A stretch of 64,000 nt of DNA, taken from NCBI RefSeq assembly GCF_004378355.1, contig NZ_SNUB01000002.1, positions 62,001 to 126,000 of the forward strand, given 5' to 3'. Positions 36,690 to 46,111 of this stretch are shown here, one piece after another. The notes under the pieces were generated by a model. That model was not told the DNA's origin. It made no database searches and worked only from the letters and a program-made list of their open reading frames with translations. This stretch comes from Psychromonas algicola. GTDB taxonomy: Bacteria > Pseudomonadota > Gammaproteobacteria > Enterobacterales > Psychromonadaceae. How positions within the stretch are numbered: the first letter of the stretch is position 1; the number at the start of each line of letters is the position of its first letter. The position numbers and the translations under genes are program-made.

Positions 36690-39600
36690 ATGGTTTTTCC
36701 AATGCCTAAAGTGACTCAGCAAGATATTTCAACAAGTTTTGGTCGTAACATTATTGACCGAGGCACCCTCTATTTCAAAGAAAGCCGTGTATTAGCGTGC
36801 GATTATGACGAAGAAAGCAAAATGCTTGTTGGATTAGTCAAAGGCTCTAATGACACGCCCTATAATACTAAAGCGTCAATAAAAACATCTAACAAAGGCG
36901 GCTATATTATTCAGAGCACTTGCTCTTGTCCTGTTGGTTGGAATTGTAAACACGCTGTTGCTTTATTACTTGCTTACCAAGCTGATACTCCAAATTATAA
37001 TATCGAAAATAGTTACCAAACTTGGTTTGAAATGCTCAACGGTAAAGTGGGTCATGCTGACAAAGTTAAAGCGTCTGCTTATCAAGGCTTCTTCCGTTTT
37101 TCTTTCGATAGAAAAGTACTCAATCACGAACATCGTTACATTAAAGTTGAATATGGTTCAGTGCGTTTTTTAAAGAGTGAAAATGCTTACGTGTTCAGTG
37201 AAAAAGATTTAGTTTCAGTGGCTGATAACGAAAGCTGGATGGAAAGCTTTAAATGGGTAGAAGACGTAGATGTTGAAATCCTACGTTTATTACTTACAAA
37301 AGAAGGACGCGCACCTAAACTTGGTAAAACTTATATTAAAAGTGAGTTAGATTTATTAGCGCTGCAAAAAATATTACATACGGGACGTTGTTTTTGGGAG
37401 CAGCTAGATCAAAAAATTACGCTTTCACAGCCTCGTCCTATTAAACTTGAATGGGATGCAACGGAAGATAACTTAAAACAGTTAAATGTTAATTTACAAG
37501 AATGTGAGAACTGGCTGCTAATTCCAACTCCCACTCCGTATTTTTATGATTTAGATAGACACCAATTTGGTGAAATCGAGACCAACTTTAATCGTGATTG
37601 GTTATTGTCTTTATTACAAACACCACCATTAGGTGATGAGCAATGTGCACACTTCACTCAAGAAGTTTCTTTAGGGTTTTCACAGGATGTATTACCTAAT
37701 CCTGAGCACTATGATATTCAGCATATTGACGAGAAATTACAGGTTATTTTTAAACTAGACGTACAAAAAATTAAATCGCAGGATTTATTTTTAGGGCGCT
37801 TATATTTTAAATATGGTGATTTACTACTAACGCCAAGCATATTGGAAGATCAAAATCGTAATCAATATATGCATAAAGGGCAGATTGTTAGTTTATCGCG
37901 TGAAATAGAAGCTGAGCTAGCCGCAGTTAATGAGTTTAATGAGCTTTGTTTGCTAGATGTTTACATGTATGACCCAAAATACAAATTAAACAAAGATCTA
38001 CAAGGTATCCTGCCGCCAGAGTTAGGTGGCTCTCAAGAGTTTCAATGGTTGTCACTGTTAACCGCGCATAAAGCTCGTTTAGAAGTCTTAGGTTGGAAAT
38101 TTGATATCGCAAAAGACTTAGCCTTACAAAGTCAGAATGTTGATAGCATCGATATAGATGTTGATGAAAAAGGCAATTGGTTTGATTTAGGGGTTTCCAT
38201 TGAAGTAGAAGGCAACCGTATCGAATTATTGCCTTTATTATTAGAATGGTTACGCAGCAATGAAGATTGGCAACAAAATAGCTACGATATTTTATTAGCG
38301 CAAGGTAATGGGCGTCCATTACGCGTTAAGCGAGAATCCATTCAGCCTATCCTTTCGATTTTACAAGAATTAGGTGAAGTGAATGAAAATAAAATTAACT
38401 TACCACAAAATCAAGCCGCTTTATTAGCACAACTACCTGATATTAATCGCTGGGTTGGCGGTGAACATGTACAAGCGTTAGCAAAAAAATTAGTTAACTT
38501 TAGCGGTATCCAAGAAGTTCCATCGCCGGAAAAACTATCTGCCGATTTACGTGATTATCAAAAAGATGGCTTGAATTGGTTAATGTTCTTAAATGAATAT
38601 GGTTTCTCTGGCGTGTTAGCCGATGATATGGGTTTGGGTAAAACGGTTCAAACATTAGCGTATCTTGCTTACAAAAAAGAATTGGGTTTATTAACACTGC
38701 CATCAATGGTGATTTGTCCGACTTCATTGGTAAGCAACTGGTTAAACGAAGCGGTTAAATTTACCCCTGATTTAAAAGTGTTAGTGCTGCACGGTGTTAA
38801 TCGCCATCAATATTTTAAAGATATTAATAACTATGACTTAGTGATCACAACTTATCCTTTGATTGCGCGCGATTTTAAAGAATTTACCGAGCTTTCTTTC
38901 TCTGATTTGATTTTAGATGAAGCGCAAACCATAAAAAATCCATTAGCTAAAATGACTAAAAGCATTAAGTTAATGGATGCAAAACAGCGCTTATGTTTGA
39001 CTGGTACTCCGATGGAAAATCATCTTGGAGAGCTTTGGTCTTTATTCGACTTCTTAATGCCTGGATTCTTAGGTTCTTACAGCACCTTTAATCGTGTTTA
39101 TCGTAAAGGTATTGAAGGCGAAGGTAACCAACAAATTCAACAGTGGTTAATTCAGAAAACAAAACCATTCTTACTACGTCGTACTAAAGACGATGTGGCG
39201 AAAGAGTTACCGGCTAAAACTGAAATTATTCATACTATCGCGTTACAAAATGATCAACGTACCTTGTACGAAAGCATCCGCATTACCATGGAAGCAAAAG
39301 TGCGTGATTTATTGCGCGAAAAAGGCATGGCACGAAGCCGTATTGAATTTTTAGATGCATTGCTTAAGTTACGTCAAGCGTGTTGTGATCCACGCTTAGT
39401 GAAGCTTGAGCACGCACAAATTATTAAAAGTTCGGCTAAATTAGACTTCTTAATGGATATCGTGCCTGAAATGGTTGAAGAGGGCAGACGTATTCTGATC
39501 TTCTCACAATTTGCACAAATGTTAGGTTTGATTGAAGAAGCATTAGAAGAAACGGGAATAGGTTTTGTTAAATTAACAGGGCAAACGCGTAACCGAGGTG

Positions 39601-39944
39601 ATGTGATTGAAAAATTCCAAGCCGGTGATGTGCCTGTCTTCTTAATTTCACTGAAAGCGGGTGGCGTTGGTCTTAACTTAACTGCTGCTGATACAGTTAT
39701 CCATTACGATCCTTGGTGGAATCCTGCGGTAGAAAATCAAGCCACTGACCGAGCATATCGAATCGGCCAAGATAAGCCTGTTTTTGTTTATAAACTGATT
39801 TGTGAAGAAACCGTAGAAGAACGTGTTTTAGCATTACAGGCACGCAAACAAAAATTAGCGGATAGCGTGTATGGTAAAGAGCAAGAAGAAGATTTTGCAC
39901 CAGATAACAGCGATGCATTATTGAAATTATTCGAGCGTTACTAA
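36690..39944 (+). CDS. SNF2-family helicase with SWIM zinc finger
   Basis: A protein of about 1084 residues. The SWIM finger near residue 75-90 is CSCPVGWNCKHA, the CxCxnCxH pattern. A long middle region of unknown fold follows (about 100-610). The Swi2/Snf2 motor is at about 625-1060: Walker A DDMGLGKTVQT, DEAQ box with DEAQTIKN, LTGTPMENHLGELWSLF, then the C-lobe LKAGGVGLNLTAADTVIHYD and NPAVENQATDRAYRIGQ. It is a double-stranded DNA translocase of unknown role, not RapA itself. Start ATG 36690 or 36702; neither has a Shine-Dalgarno. miaE starts immediately after its stop. Confidence 0.88.
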   Translation: MVFPMPKVTQQDISTSFGRNIIDRGTLYFKESRVLACDYDEESKMLVGLVKGSNDTPYNTKASIKTSNKGGYIIQSTCSCPVGWNCKHAVALLLAYQADTPNYNIENSYQTWFEMLNGKVGHADKVKASAYQGFFRFSFDRKVLNHEHRYIKVEYGSVRFLKSENAYVFSEKDLVSVADNESWMESFKWVEDVDVEILRLLLTKEGRAPKLGKTYIKSELDLLALQKILHTGRCFWEQLDQKITLSQPRPIKLEWDATEDNLKQLNVNLQECENWLLIPTPTPYFYDLDRHQFGEIETNFNRDWLLSLLQTPPLGDEQCAHFTQEVSLGFSQDVLPNPEHYDIQHIDEKLQVIFKLDVQKIKSQDLFLGRLYFKYGDLLLTPSILEDQNRNQYMHKGQIVSLSREIEAELAAVNEFNELCLLDVYMYDPKYKLNKDLQGILPPELGGSQEFQWLSLLTAHKARLEVLGWKFDIAKDLALQSQNVDSIDIDVDEKGNWFDLGVSIEVEGNRIELLPLLLEWLRSNEDWQQNSYDILLAQGNGRPLRVKRESIQPILSILQELGEVNENKINLPQNQAALLAQLPDINRWVGGEHVQALAKKLVNFSGIQEVPSPEKLSADLRDYQKDGLNWLMFLNEYGFSGVLADDMGLGKTVQTLAYLAYKKELGLLTLPSMVICPTSLVSNWLNEAVKFTPDLKVLVLHGVNRHQYFKDINNYDLVITTYPLIARDFKEFTELSFSDLILDEAQTIKNPLAKMTKSIKLMDAKQRLCLTGTPMENHLGELWSLFDFLMPGFLGSYSTFNRVYRKGIEGEGNQQIQQWLIQKTKPFLLRRTKDDVAKELPAKTEIIHTIALQNDQRTLYESIRITMEAKVRDLLREKGMARSRIEFLDALLKLRQACCDPRLVKLEHAQIIKSSAKLDFLMDIVPEMVEEGRRILIFSQFAQMLGLIEEALEETGIGFVKLTGQTRNRGDVIEKFQAGDVPVFLISLKAGGVGLNLTAADTVIHYDPWWNPAVENQATDRAYRIGQDKPVFVYKLICEETVEERVLALQARKQKLADSVYGKEQEEDFAPDNSDALLKLFERY

Positions 39945-40703
39945 GTGTCTACGGAACAATTATTAGCGCCGATCAAAGCATTTCTACATTCGGAAACACC
40001 ACAAGCTTGGGTTGAAAAAGCCAAGCTTGTGGAGCATCAACCTGCTTTATTAATTGACCATATGATTTGTGAATTAAAAGCGGCGCAAACTGCCATGTTA
40101 TTAATTCGCCGTTATGCCGTTGATAAAGAGAGTGGTGATGCGCTAATGGCTTGGTTAACGCCTTATAACGATTATGTTTATCGTAAACAAGGTGACTGGA
40201 AGGCATTAGCCAACAATAATTTATCCAAAAAAATAGTCGCTAAAGCGAATACTCCCTATGGCCAAGATCTGATTGATAAAATGATTTTATTGATCAAAGA
40301 AGAGTTACATCATTTTTATCAAGTAGTAGAAATCATGCAAGCTCGCGATATTACTTTTCATTTTGTTGGCTCAAGTCGTTATGCAAAAGAATTACTCAAT
40401 CATGTCACCACGCATGAGCCAGAAACCTTAATTGATAAACTTATATGCAGTGCTTATATTGAAGCTCGATCCTGTGAGCGCTTTGCAAAAATAGCACCGC
40501 ATCTTGACCCTGTGTTAAATAAATTTTATCTGTCTTTATTACGTTCAGAAGCGCGTCATTATCAAGATTATCTAGCACTCGCGGAACAAATAGCAGGCAA
40601 GGATATTAGTGAACGTATTGTTTATTTTGGTCAGGTTGAAGGGGATTTGATTACTAGTCCTGACCACGACTTTAAATTTCACAGCGGTTGTCCAAGTCAG
40701 TAG
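39945..40703 (+). CDS. miaE: tRNA-(ms2io6A37) hydroxylase
   Basis: A 252-residue diiron ferritin-like oxygenase that hydroxylates the isopentenyl group on ms2i6A37 in tRNA. Carboxylate/His ligands are in helices containing DHMICELKAAQTAM, EELHHFYQVVEIM, YIEARSCERFAK and LRSEARHYQDYL. GTG start directly after the helicase stop suggests co-expression; the functional link is unclear. Followed by a long hairpin terminator. Confidence 0.92.
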   Translation: MSTEQLLAPIKAFLHSETPQAWVEKAKLVEHQPALLIDHMICELKAAQTAMLLIRRYAVDKESGDALMAWLTPYNDYVYRKQGDWKALANNNLSKKIVAKANTPYGQDLIDKMILLIKEELHHFYQVVEIMQARDITFHFVGSSRYAKELLNHVTTHEPETLIDKLICSAYIEARSCERFAKIAPHLDPVLNKFYLSLLRSEARHYQDYLALAEQIAGKDISERIVYFGQVEGDLITSPDHDFKFHSGCPSQ

Positions 40704-40747
40704 GCTGTTATATAACAAACACTGAAAGAGGTTTGTTATATAAGCCT
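40704..40747. terminator. Long hairpin terminator between miaE and ycbX
   Basis: GGCTgTTATATAACAAAC pairs with GTTTGTTATATAAGCC: 16 pairs with one bulge and a loop of about 10 bases, between convergent genes. Confidence 0.75.
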
Positions 40748-40758
40748 GTTAGCTAGGG

Positions 40759-41859
40759 TTAATGCTCGATGCTAATATCTGTTTCAGGGATTGCACTGCA
40801 AGCTAATATATAACCTTCGGCGATTTCATTTTCAAATAAACCTTGGTTATTCAATACCTTTACTTCACCTGATAATAATTTAGTTTTACAACGACCACAT
40901 TTCCCTCCACGGCAAGAGTAAGGAATATTAACGCCAGCTTGCTCAGCTTGATCTAACAATGTTGATTGATTGTCGCCAGTGGCTTCAATATTTGAATTCG
41001 CAAAATGGAGCTGCACTGCTTTTTTATCATCTTCTTCGATTGCTAACATGGATTGATAGACGCGAGGTTGATGTGATTGTAATACTTGAACTTGGTCTCC
41101 ACTGCGTATCATTCCTTCATTTAAAGGAATTAAATTCTGTCCAAAATCGATATCACCCTCATAGAATCTAAACTGAGCTAAGGTTTTAAGAGGTTGCTCA
41201 ATATCTGCTACACCAGTTTTAGGGTCAACATTAGTAAAATTACAACGTGAGCAGGGTTTACTCACTTCAAATTCTACTTCACCAATTTTAATACGCGCCC
41301 AGTTATCTTCAATAAAAGGTAAATCCCCTTTGATCAAAATATTAGGCCTAAAGTTGAGGGCCGTGACTGGTGTTTCTAATAAGGTATTAAGATGATCAAC
41401 TGAAGATTGGTTAATCAGTAGTAATGGGTAACCATCAGCAAAACTGACTTGAGTTTGTTTATTCTTAACGCAACGAGAGGTGTTTTCAGAAAAATAAACA
41501 AGCTTGCAAGGCTCTCCTAAAAAATCAGTAAACCATTGATCACAGTCTTTATTACAATGTTGCGCTTGCAAAGTGTCATCCCAAATCTCTACATCAAGTT
41601 GCTGCTGCGAGAATTGTTCGGGTTGAATATAAAAGCTTGGCTGTTTAGGCGCACTCAGATACAAGCCTTTTTTGGAAAACTCAATGTTAACTTGGGTAAG
41701 TTGTGGGTGAGTACGACCAGTTATAAATTTACCTTCTGGATCAACCAGCATATAGCGTCGATCATCCTTCAAGCCTTTTTCTTCAACTAAGGCTTGGCGC
41801 AAGGGAATACCTTTGGTGGATTTGATTGGGTAAATATAAATATCAGTGACACTTTGCAT
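40759..41859 (-). CDS. ycbX: MOSC-domain protein with 2Fe-2S ferredoxin domain
   Basis: A 366-residue molybdenum-cofactor enzyme. MOSC-N beta-barrel at about 1-120 (YPIKSTKGIPL, DRRYMLVD). MOSC domain with the Mo-ligating Cys in PCSRCNFTNVDP near residue 200. C-terminal ferredoxin domain with CRGGKCGRC and a fourth Cys in ILACSAIPE. Same architecture and near-same length as E. coli YcbX, which detoxifies N-hydroxylated bases. Followed on the same strand, upstream, by mgsA 24 bases away, so both may share a transcript. Confidence 0.88.
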   Translation of the reverse strand: MQSVTDIYIYPIKSTKGIPLRQALVEEKGLKDDRRYMLVDPEGKFITGRTHPQLTQVNIEFSKKGLYLSAPKQPSFYIQPEQFSQQQLDVEIWDDTLQAQHCNKDCDQWFTDFLGEPCKLVYFSENTSRCVKNKQTQVSFADGYPLLLINQSSVDHLNTLLETPVTALNFRPNILIKGDLPFIEDNWARIKIGEVEFEVSKPCSRCNFTNVDPKTGVADIEQPLKTLAQFRFYEGDIDFGQNLIPLNEGMIRSGDQVQVLQSHQPRVYQSMLAIEEDDKKAVQLHFANSNIEATGDNQSTLLDQAEQAGVNIPYSCRGGKCGRCKTKLLSGEVKVLNNQGLFENEIAEGYILACSAIPETDISIEH

Positions 41860-41883
41860 AGTCGATAGTAAACCTTATGGAGA

Positions 41884-42342
41884 TTAATCTGTGCGTTCTG
41901 CTAAATATCCGTGATAATCAGGAATACGTGTCGCATAATTTTGATCTAGATGTACAGAATCCATAATAAAATCTGCCGTTGAAATATTGGTTGCCATAGG
42001 AATATTCCAAACCGCCGCAAGACGTAATAACGCTTTTACATCAGGATCATGCGGAACCGCATTAAGTGGATCCCAAAAGAAGATAAGTACATCTATTTTG
42101 CCTTCTGCGATTTTAGCGCCCATTTGTTGGTCGCCACCCATTGGGCCAGACATAAGGCATTCAATTGGTAAGCCTGTTTTTTTTGTTAATAAAGAGCCTG
42201 TAGTGCCTGTTGCAAATAGGTTGTGCTTTGCTAGTTGGTCTTTACGTTTTTCAACCCATTGAATTAACTGAGATTTCATATGATCATGTGCAACCAAAGC
42301 GATTTGCTTTGATACAGGTATTTCACGTGTAATATATTCCAT
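41884..42342 (-). CDS. mgsA: Methylglyoxal synthase
   Basis: A 152-residue cytoplasmic enzyme turning dihydroxyacetone phosphate into methylglyoxal when phosphate is short. Catalytic Asp71 lies in [11 protein letters not shown] exactly where expected. The phosphate site is TGTTGSLL (45-52) and the later segment [18 protein letters not shown] is diagnostic. Located 22 bases after yijD on the same strand. Confidence 0.95.
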   Translation of the reverse strand: MEYITREIPVSKQIALVAHDHMKSQLIQWVEKRKDQLAKHNLFATGTTGSLLTKKTGLPIECLMSGPMGGDQQMGAKIAEGKIDVLIFFWDPLNAVPHDPDVKALLRLAAVWNIPMATNISTADFIMDSVHLDQNYATRIPDYHGYLAERTD

Positions 42343-42364
42343 TTTTATCTCTTCCTAATGATAA

Positions 42365-42733
42365 TTATTTAGTTTCAGTTTCTTTCGTTGTATTGCCAAA
42401 CATGAGTTTGTAGGTTAGCCAAATTAATAAAATAAGTGTGATGGTAACTGATAAAAAGTTTGAACCTAGTTCTGGGTGTTGTGCACCGATAAAAGCAGAA
42501 TAAGAAAATATGCCTATAAAAAAGGTTGCCCAAGCGGGTCTGATGCTGCTTTCGTTGTTTGCTTCGTGTATGTATAAACGATAAAAATGGTTAACCGCAA
42601 AGAATAAGGTGAAGAATGGAAACGGTGAAAAGGTGACTAAAGAAATCGTCAATATTGAAAAACACGCGTTAGCGGATAAGCCTATTAAAAAAGTATAAAC
42701 CAACCACTTTACAGATACATTACTGTCATGCAT
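42365..42733 (-). CDS. yijD: YijD-family inner-membrane protein
   Basis: A 122-residue protein with four predicted membrane helices. The block HPELGSNFLSVTITLILLIW corresponds to the conserved YPDIGSNFFP region of E. coli YijD. Function unknown. In E. coli yijD follows fabR next to sthA; here it is directly divergent from sthA and no fabR is present between them. Confidence 0.8.
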   Translation of the reverse strand: MHDSNVSVKWLVYTFLIGLSANACFSILTISLVTFSPFPFFTLFFAVNHFYRLYIHEANNESSIRPAWATFFIGIFSYSAFIGAQHPELGSNFLSVTITLILLIWLTYKLMFGNTTKETETK

Positions 42734-42950
42734 TGCTTTTTGCTCCTACCATTATGCGGTGTGTAAAATCTAAAAATACCATGAACTGTTTTCTATTTCT
42801 TCTTTTTATCTTTTATGACGCGATTTAAAGCGCCTAAAAATGAACAATTTGTGGTTAATATCATCTAGCGCACGCTTTATTACTAGAATGTGTGACAAAT
42901 GCTAATAGATTGTTAAAATAAATTAAACTTGTGAATTTAAGGTCAATCCA

Positions 42951-44381
42951 ATGTCTGCACCAAAAACTAAAAAAACTGCCGCGAAGAAATATGACTATGA
43001 CGCAATTGTTATTGGCACAGGGCCTGGAGGCGAAGGTTCTGCCATGAAGCTTGCTAAAGCAGGTAAACGAGTTGCTGTGATTGAAAAATATCGAGATATT
43101 GGCGGAGGTTGTACCCACTGGGGAACGATTCCATCAAAAGCGCTTCGACACAGTGTTACTCAGCTTATTGAGCTTAAGAACAATTCCTTATTCACTAAGC
43201 ATTACCCTCAACATGAATCATTTACCTTTGCTGACGTACTTCGACATACTGAGCAAGTGATTGGTAAACAAGTAAAAATGCGTAGTAGTTTTTATAATCG
43301 TAACAATTGTACGTTACATTTTGGTGAAGCTTCATTTGTCGATAATCATTCTATCAAAGTTAAAAGTGCAGATGGTTCAATTGAAACCATCACCGCACAA
43401 GATATTATTATTGCCACAGGTTCTCGTCCTTATCATCCTGAAGATATTGATTTCAATTCTCCTAATGTTTATGACAGTGACACTATCCTTTCTTTAGATT
43501 ACCAGCCACAACATATTGTGATTTATGGAGCGGGTGTTATTGGCTGTGAATATGCTTCTATTTTTAGAGGTTTAGGCGTTAAAACTGATTTAGTGAATAC
43601 GCGTGATAGATTGCTTTCATTTTTAGATGCTGAAATGTCAGATGCGCTTTCTTACCATTTTAGAAACTCAGGCATGATTTTGCGCCATGATGAAGAATAT
43701 CAAAAAGTAGAATCATCAAAAGATGGTGTTGTTATCCATTTTAAATCAGGTAAAAAAATGAAAGCAGATTGCCTGTTATACGCAAATGGACGAACAGGTA
43801 ATACTGACTTACTTAATTTACAGTCTGTTGGTTTAAAACCCGACAGTCGTGGTCAGATAGCGATTAATGAACACTATCAAACAGCGGTTGAGAATATTTA
43901 TGCTGTGGGTGATGTGATTGGTTATCCTAGCTTAGCGAGTGCCGCTTACGATCAGGGGCGAATTGCAGCGAATTTGATTATTACCGGTGAAGGTAAAAGA
44001 CATTTAATCAAAGACATTCCGACAGGTATCTACACTATTCCGGAAATTAGTTCTGTCGGTAAAACAGAGCAAATGCTGACACAACAAAAAGTGCCTTACG
44101 AAGTCGGCCGCGCACAATTTAAAGATTTAGCACGTTCACAAATTCTTGGCTCTGATGTGGGGAGTTTAAAAATATTGTTTCATCGTGAAACTAAAGAAAT
44201 ATTAGGTATTCATTGTTTTGGAGAGCGAGCTGCTGAGATTATTCATATTGGGCAGGCGATCCTGGAACAGGAAGGTGATGGCAATACGATTGAGTACTTC
44301 GCACATACTACCTTTAATTACCCTACTATGGCAGAAGCTTATCGTGTAGCTGCGTTGAACGGACTTAATCGTTTATTTTAA
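42951..44381 (+). CDS. sthA: Soluble pyridine nucleotide transhydrogenase
   Basis: A 476-residue flavoprotein balancing NADPH and NAD+. FAD motif GTGPGGEG at 22-29. The segment [19 protein letters not shown] has one Cys followed by Thr, not the CxxxxC disulfide of lipoamide dehydrogenases, which is characteristic of SthA. NAD(P) motif [19 protein letters not shown]. The C-terminal run [20 protein letters not shown] is near identical to E. coli. AAGG upstream of ATG 42951. Ends at a hairpin shared with nudE. Confidence 0.96.
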   Translation: MSAPKTKKTAAKKYDYDAIVIGTGPGGEGSAMKLAKAGKRVAVIEKYRDIGGGCTHWGTIPSKALRHSVTQLIELKNNSLFTKHYPQHESFTFADVLRHTEQVIGKQVKMRSSFYNRNNCTLHFGEASFVDNHSIKVKSADGSIETITAQDIIIATGSRPYHPEDIDFNSPNVYDSDTILSLDYQPQHIVIYGAGVIGCEYASIFRGLGVKTDLVNTRDRLLSFLDAEMSDALSYHFRNSGMILRHDEEYQKVESSKDGVVIHFKSGKKMKADCLLYANGRTGNTDLLNLQSVGLKPDSRGQIAINEHYQTAVENIYAVGDVIGYPSLASAAYDQGRIAANLIITGEGKRHLIKDIPTGIYTIPEISSVGKTEQMLTQQKVPYEVGRAQFKDLARSQILGSDVGSLKILFHRETKEILGIHCFGERAAEIIHIGQAILEQEGDGNTIEYFAHTTFNYPTMAEAYRVAALNGLNRLF

Positions 44382-44399
44382 GCGCTTAGCTTAAGCAAG

Positions 44400-44426
44400 G
44401 TGATAACCCAGCTGGTGGGTTATCAC
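44400..44426. terminator. Terminator between sthA and nudE
   Basis: Perfect 10-bp stem GTGATAACCC / GGGTTATCAC with a 7-base loop, between convergent genes. Confidence 0.8.
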
Positions 44427-44436
44427 TGTTTCCAGT

Positions 44437-44988
44437 TTACTTATTATAATTCTTTAATACCCATAATAACGCACTAATGCTTCTTGCTTCTTGAAAGTCA
44501 TCGCGGGCTAATAATTCATCGGCTTTAGCTAATGGCCACTTAATGACTTCAAGTGGCTCTGGCTCATCGCCTAATAAGCTTTCCGGATATAAATCTTTTG
44601 CCATAAACAAGGTCATTTCGCTACTAAAGTAAGAAGGCGCCATCACTACTTTTTTTAATTCTGTAAACTGTTTTGCACCAAAACCAACTTCTTCTTTTAA
44701 TTCACGATTAGCGGCTTCTATAGCGGTTTCGCCTGGGTCAACTAAGCCTTTAGGAAAACCAAGTTCATAAGTGTGTGTGCCAGCAGCATATTCACGGATC
44801 AATAATAAAGTATCAGCATCATAAAAGGGCACCACTAATACAGCTGGGTTGCCTCCTTGCATGCGTTCAAATTCGCGTTCTTCACCATTACTGAATTTAA
44901 GTTGTAATGATTCTATTTTAAAAAATCGGCTACAAGCGACGACACTTTTTTGTAAGATCTCTGGTAAGGTAAGTGAAGAATTGCTCAT
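44437..44988 (-). CDS. nudE: ADP-compound hydrolase NudE
   Basis: A 183-residue Nudix hydrolase acting on ADP-ribose, NADH and Ap3A. The Nudix box spans residues 81-103: GLVDPGE, then RELKEEVGF. The length equals E. coli NudE, and the neighbours yrfG and mrcA match the E. coli order. GAGG upstream of the ATG. Confidence 0.92.
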   Translation of the reverse strand: MSNSSLTLPEILQKSVVACSRFFKIESLQLKFSNGEEREFERMQGGNPAVLVVPFYDADTLLLIREYAAGTHTYELGFPKGLVDPGETAIEAANRELKEEVGFGAKQFTELKKVVMAPSYFSSEMTLFMAKDLYPESLLGDEPEPLEVIKWPLAKADELLARDDFQEARSISALLWVLKNYNK

Positions 44989-45084
44989 AGGTGCCTCGTT
45001 ACTATTATTGGTGAATAGAAATGTTATCTTACAATGCTCCTTTTATCTACGGCAATGTTAACCCTCAGCGATAAACAATATTAA

Positions 45085-45434
45085 TACCATTCCGCATAAC
45101 ATTATGCTTAGGGCTTGTTGAAGGAAAATGATAAAGAGCAAGTCGCCTGATTGAGTTGCTATTGCGATTGAATGCAACGTAGCTATCTAACCTCAATTCT
45201 GGATAAGCAAATCGATACAGCACCGTTATTTTCACGTATTTCAGCGTTAAATCATCTCCCAATAGCCAGCTATTGCTTCGATAATTTGCCTTGAACTACA
45301 CAAAACTAACAGCACTGTATTGTATAAGTTTTTAACGTTTTGATATTAAAAGAATTTACGATTCCATTATCCAGAACTGAGGTTATCTATTATTTTAACC
45401 AACAAAATAGATCAGATATTTATGCGGATTGGTA
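45085..45434. mobile_element. MITE-like copy E (350 bp, composite)
   Basis: The left end TACCATTCCGCATAA matches the complement of the right end TTATGCGGATTGGTA at 14 of 15 positions. The right end continues into the family core GATCTATTTTG (on the complement), as in copies A and B. TAA flanks both sides (45082-45084, 45435-45437). The inside is unlike the other copies and holds another inverted repeat at 45191-45206 / 45367-45382, so a second element may have nested in the first. Confidence 0.65.
45191..45382. repeat. Nested inverted repeat CCTCARTTCTGGATAA
   Basis: CCTCAATTCTGGATAA (45191-45206) and TTATCCAGAACTGAGG (45367-45382) are inverted copies, 15 of 16 bases, with weaker similarity extending to about 30 bases on the outer and inner sides. 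They enclose 160 bases. Probably the ends of a small non-autonomous insertion of a different family. Confidence 0.6.
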
Positions 45435-45435
45435 T

Positions 45436-45440
45436 AAGGA
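45436..45440 (+). promoter_or_regulatory. yrfG ribosome binding site fused to MITE copy E target duplication
   Basis: AAGGA begins within the TAA duplication at the right edge of copy E and lies 5 bases before the ATG at 45446. This supports the downstream start for yrfG. Confidence 0.6.
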
Positions 45441-45445
45441 ATGTT

Positions 45446-46111
45446 ATGTTTTTAGAAAAAGAAGTCGACCTTGTTTTATTGGATATGGATGGCACGCTAT
45501 TAGATCTACATTATGATTCTCATTTCTGGTTAGAGTTTATTCCAAAGCAATATGCAGTTGTTCATGGGCAAGAGATGGAACAAGCTAAAGATCATGTTTA
45601 TGCCCAATATGAAAAGGTCTATGGGACTTTACCATTTTATTGTTATGACCATTGGAGTACCACATTGGAGCTAGATATCCACCAATTGCAGCATCAACAT
45701 AAACATAAAATACAATGGCGTGAAGATAGTCTATGGTTTTTAAAGCAATTAAAAAAGATGAACAAGAAAATTGTTATTTTAACCAATGCGCACCCAAGTG
45801 GAATTGCCTTAAAAGATAAGCAAACTGAATTATTGTCCTATGTGGACCTTATTATATCGAGTCATGATATTGGACAAGCGAAAGAAAGTGAATACTTTTG
45901 GAATGCAGTGAAAAAAACGCTGAATAGTGATTTATCTCGCGCTATTTTTATTGATGATAGTGAAAGAATATTGCATTCAGCGAAGTCTGCTGGGGTTGAT
46001 TATGTGGTTGGTATTAATAAGCCTGATAGTGAAAAGCCTGCACAATCAATGCAGAGCTTTTCAACTATTTGTCGATTTGAAGAGTTTTTCGAATCGGACT
46101 TTAAAGCTTAG
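45446..46111 (+). CDS. yrfG: GMP/IMP nucleotidase YrfG (HAD family)
   Basis: A 221-residue HAD phosphatase. Motif I is DMDGTLL with Asp13 and Asp15; motif II Thr in VILTNAHPSG; motif III/IV in FIDDSERILHSAKSAG. Gene position between nudE and mrcA matches E. coli yrfG, which dephosphorylates purine mononucleotides. An earlier in-frame ATG at 45422 lies inside the MITE end and is rejected in favour of 45446 with its AAGGA. The stop overlaps the convergent mrcA stop by 4 bases. Confidence 0.88.
   Translation: MFLEKEVDLVLLDMDGTLLDLHYDSHFWLEFIPKQYAVVHGQEMEQAKDHVYAQYEKVYGTLPFYCYDHWSTTLELDIHQLQHQHKHKIQWREDSLWFLKQLKKMNKKIVILTNAHPSGIALKDKQTELLSYVDLIISSHDIGQAKESEYFWNAVKKTLNSDLSRAIFIDDSERILHSAKSAGVDYVVGINKPDSEKPAQSMQSFSTICRFEEFFESDFKA

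Larger units (their letters stand above)
44989..45445. other. Non-coding gap holding composite element copy E
   Basis: The divergent gap between nudE and yrfG. Most of it (45085-45434) is the largest MITE copy, with a nested inverted repeat. The minus-strand frame inside (45065-45262) has no Shine-Dalgarno and no recognisable product. Promoters for the two genes must lie at the edges or within the element. Confidence 0.6.

Noticed and set aside
45065-45262. Minus-strand frame of 65 codons in the nudE-yrfG gap
   Set aside because: Lies in the composite MITE copy E, has no ribosome binding site, and resembles no known transposase by eye.
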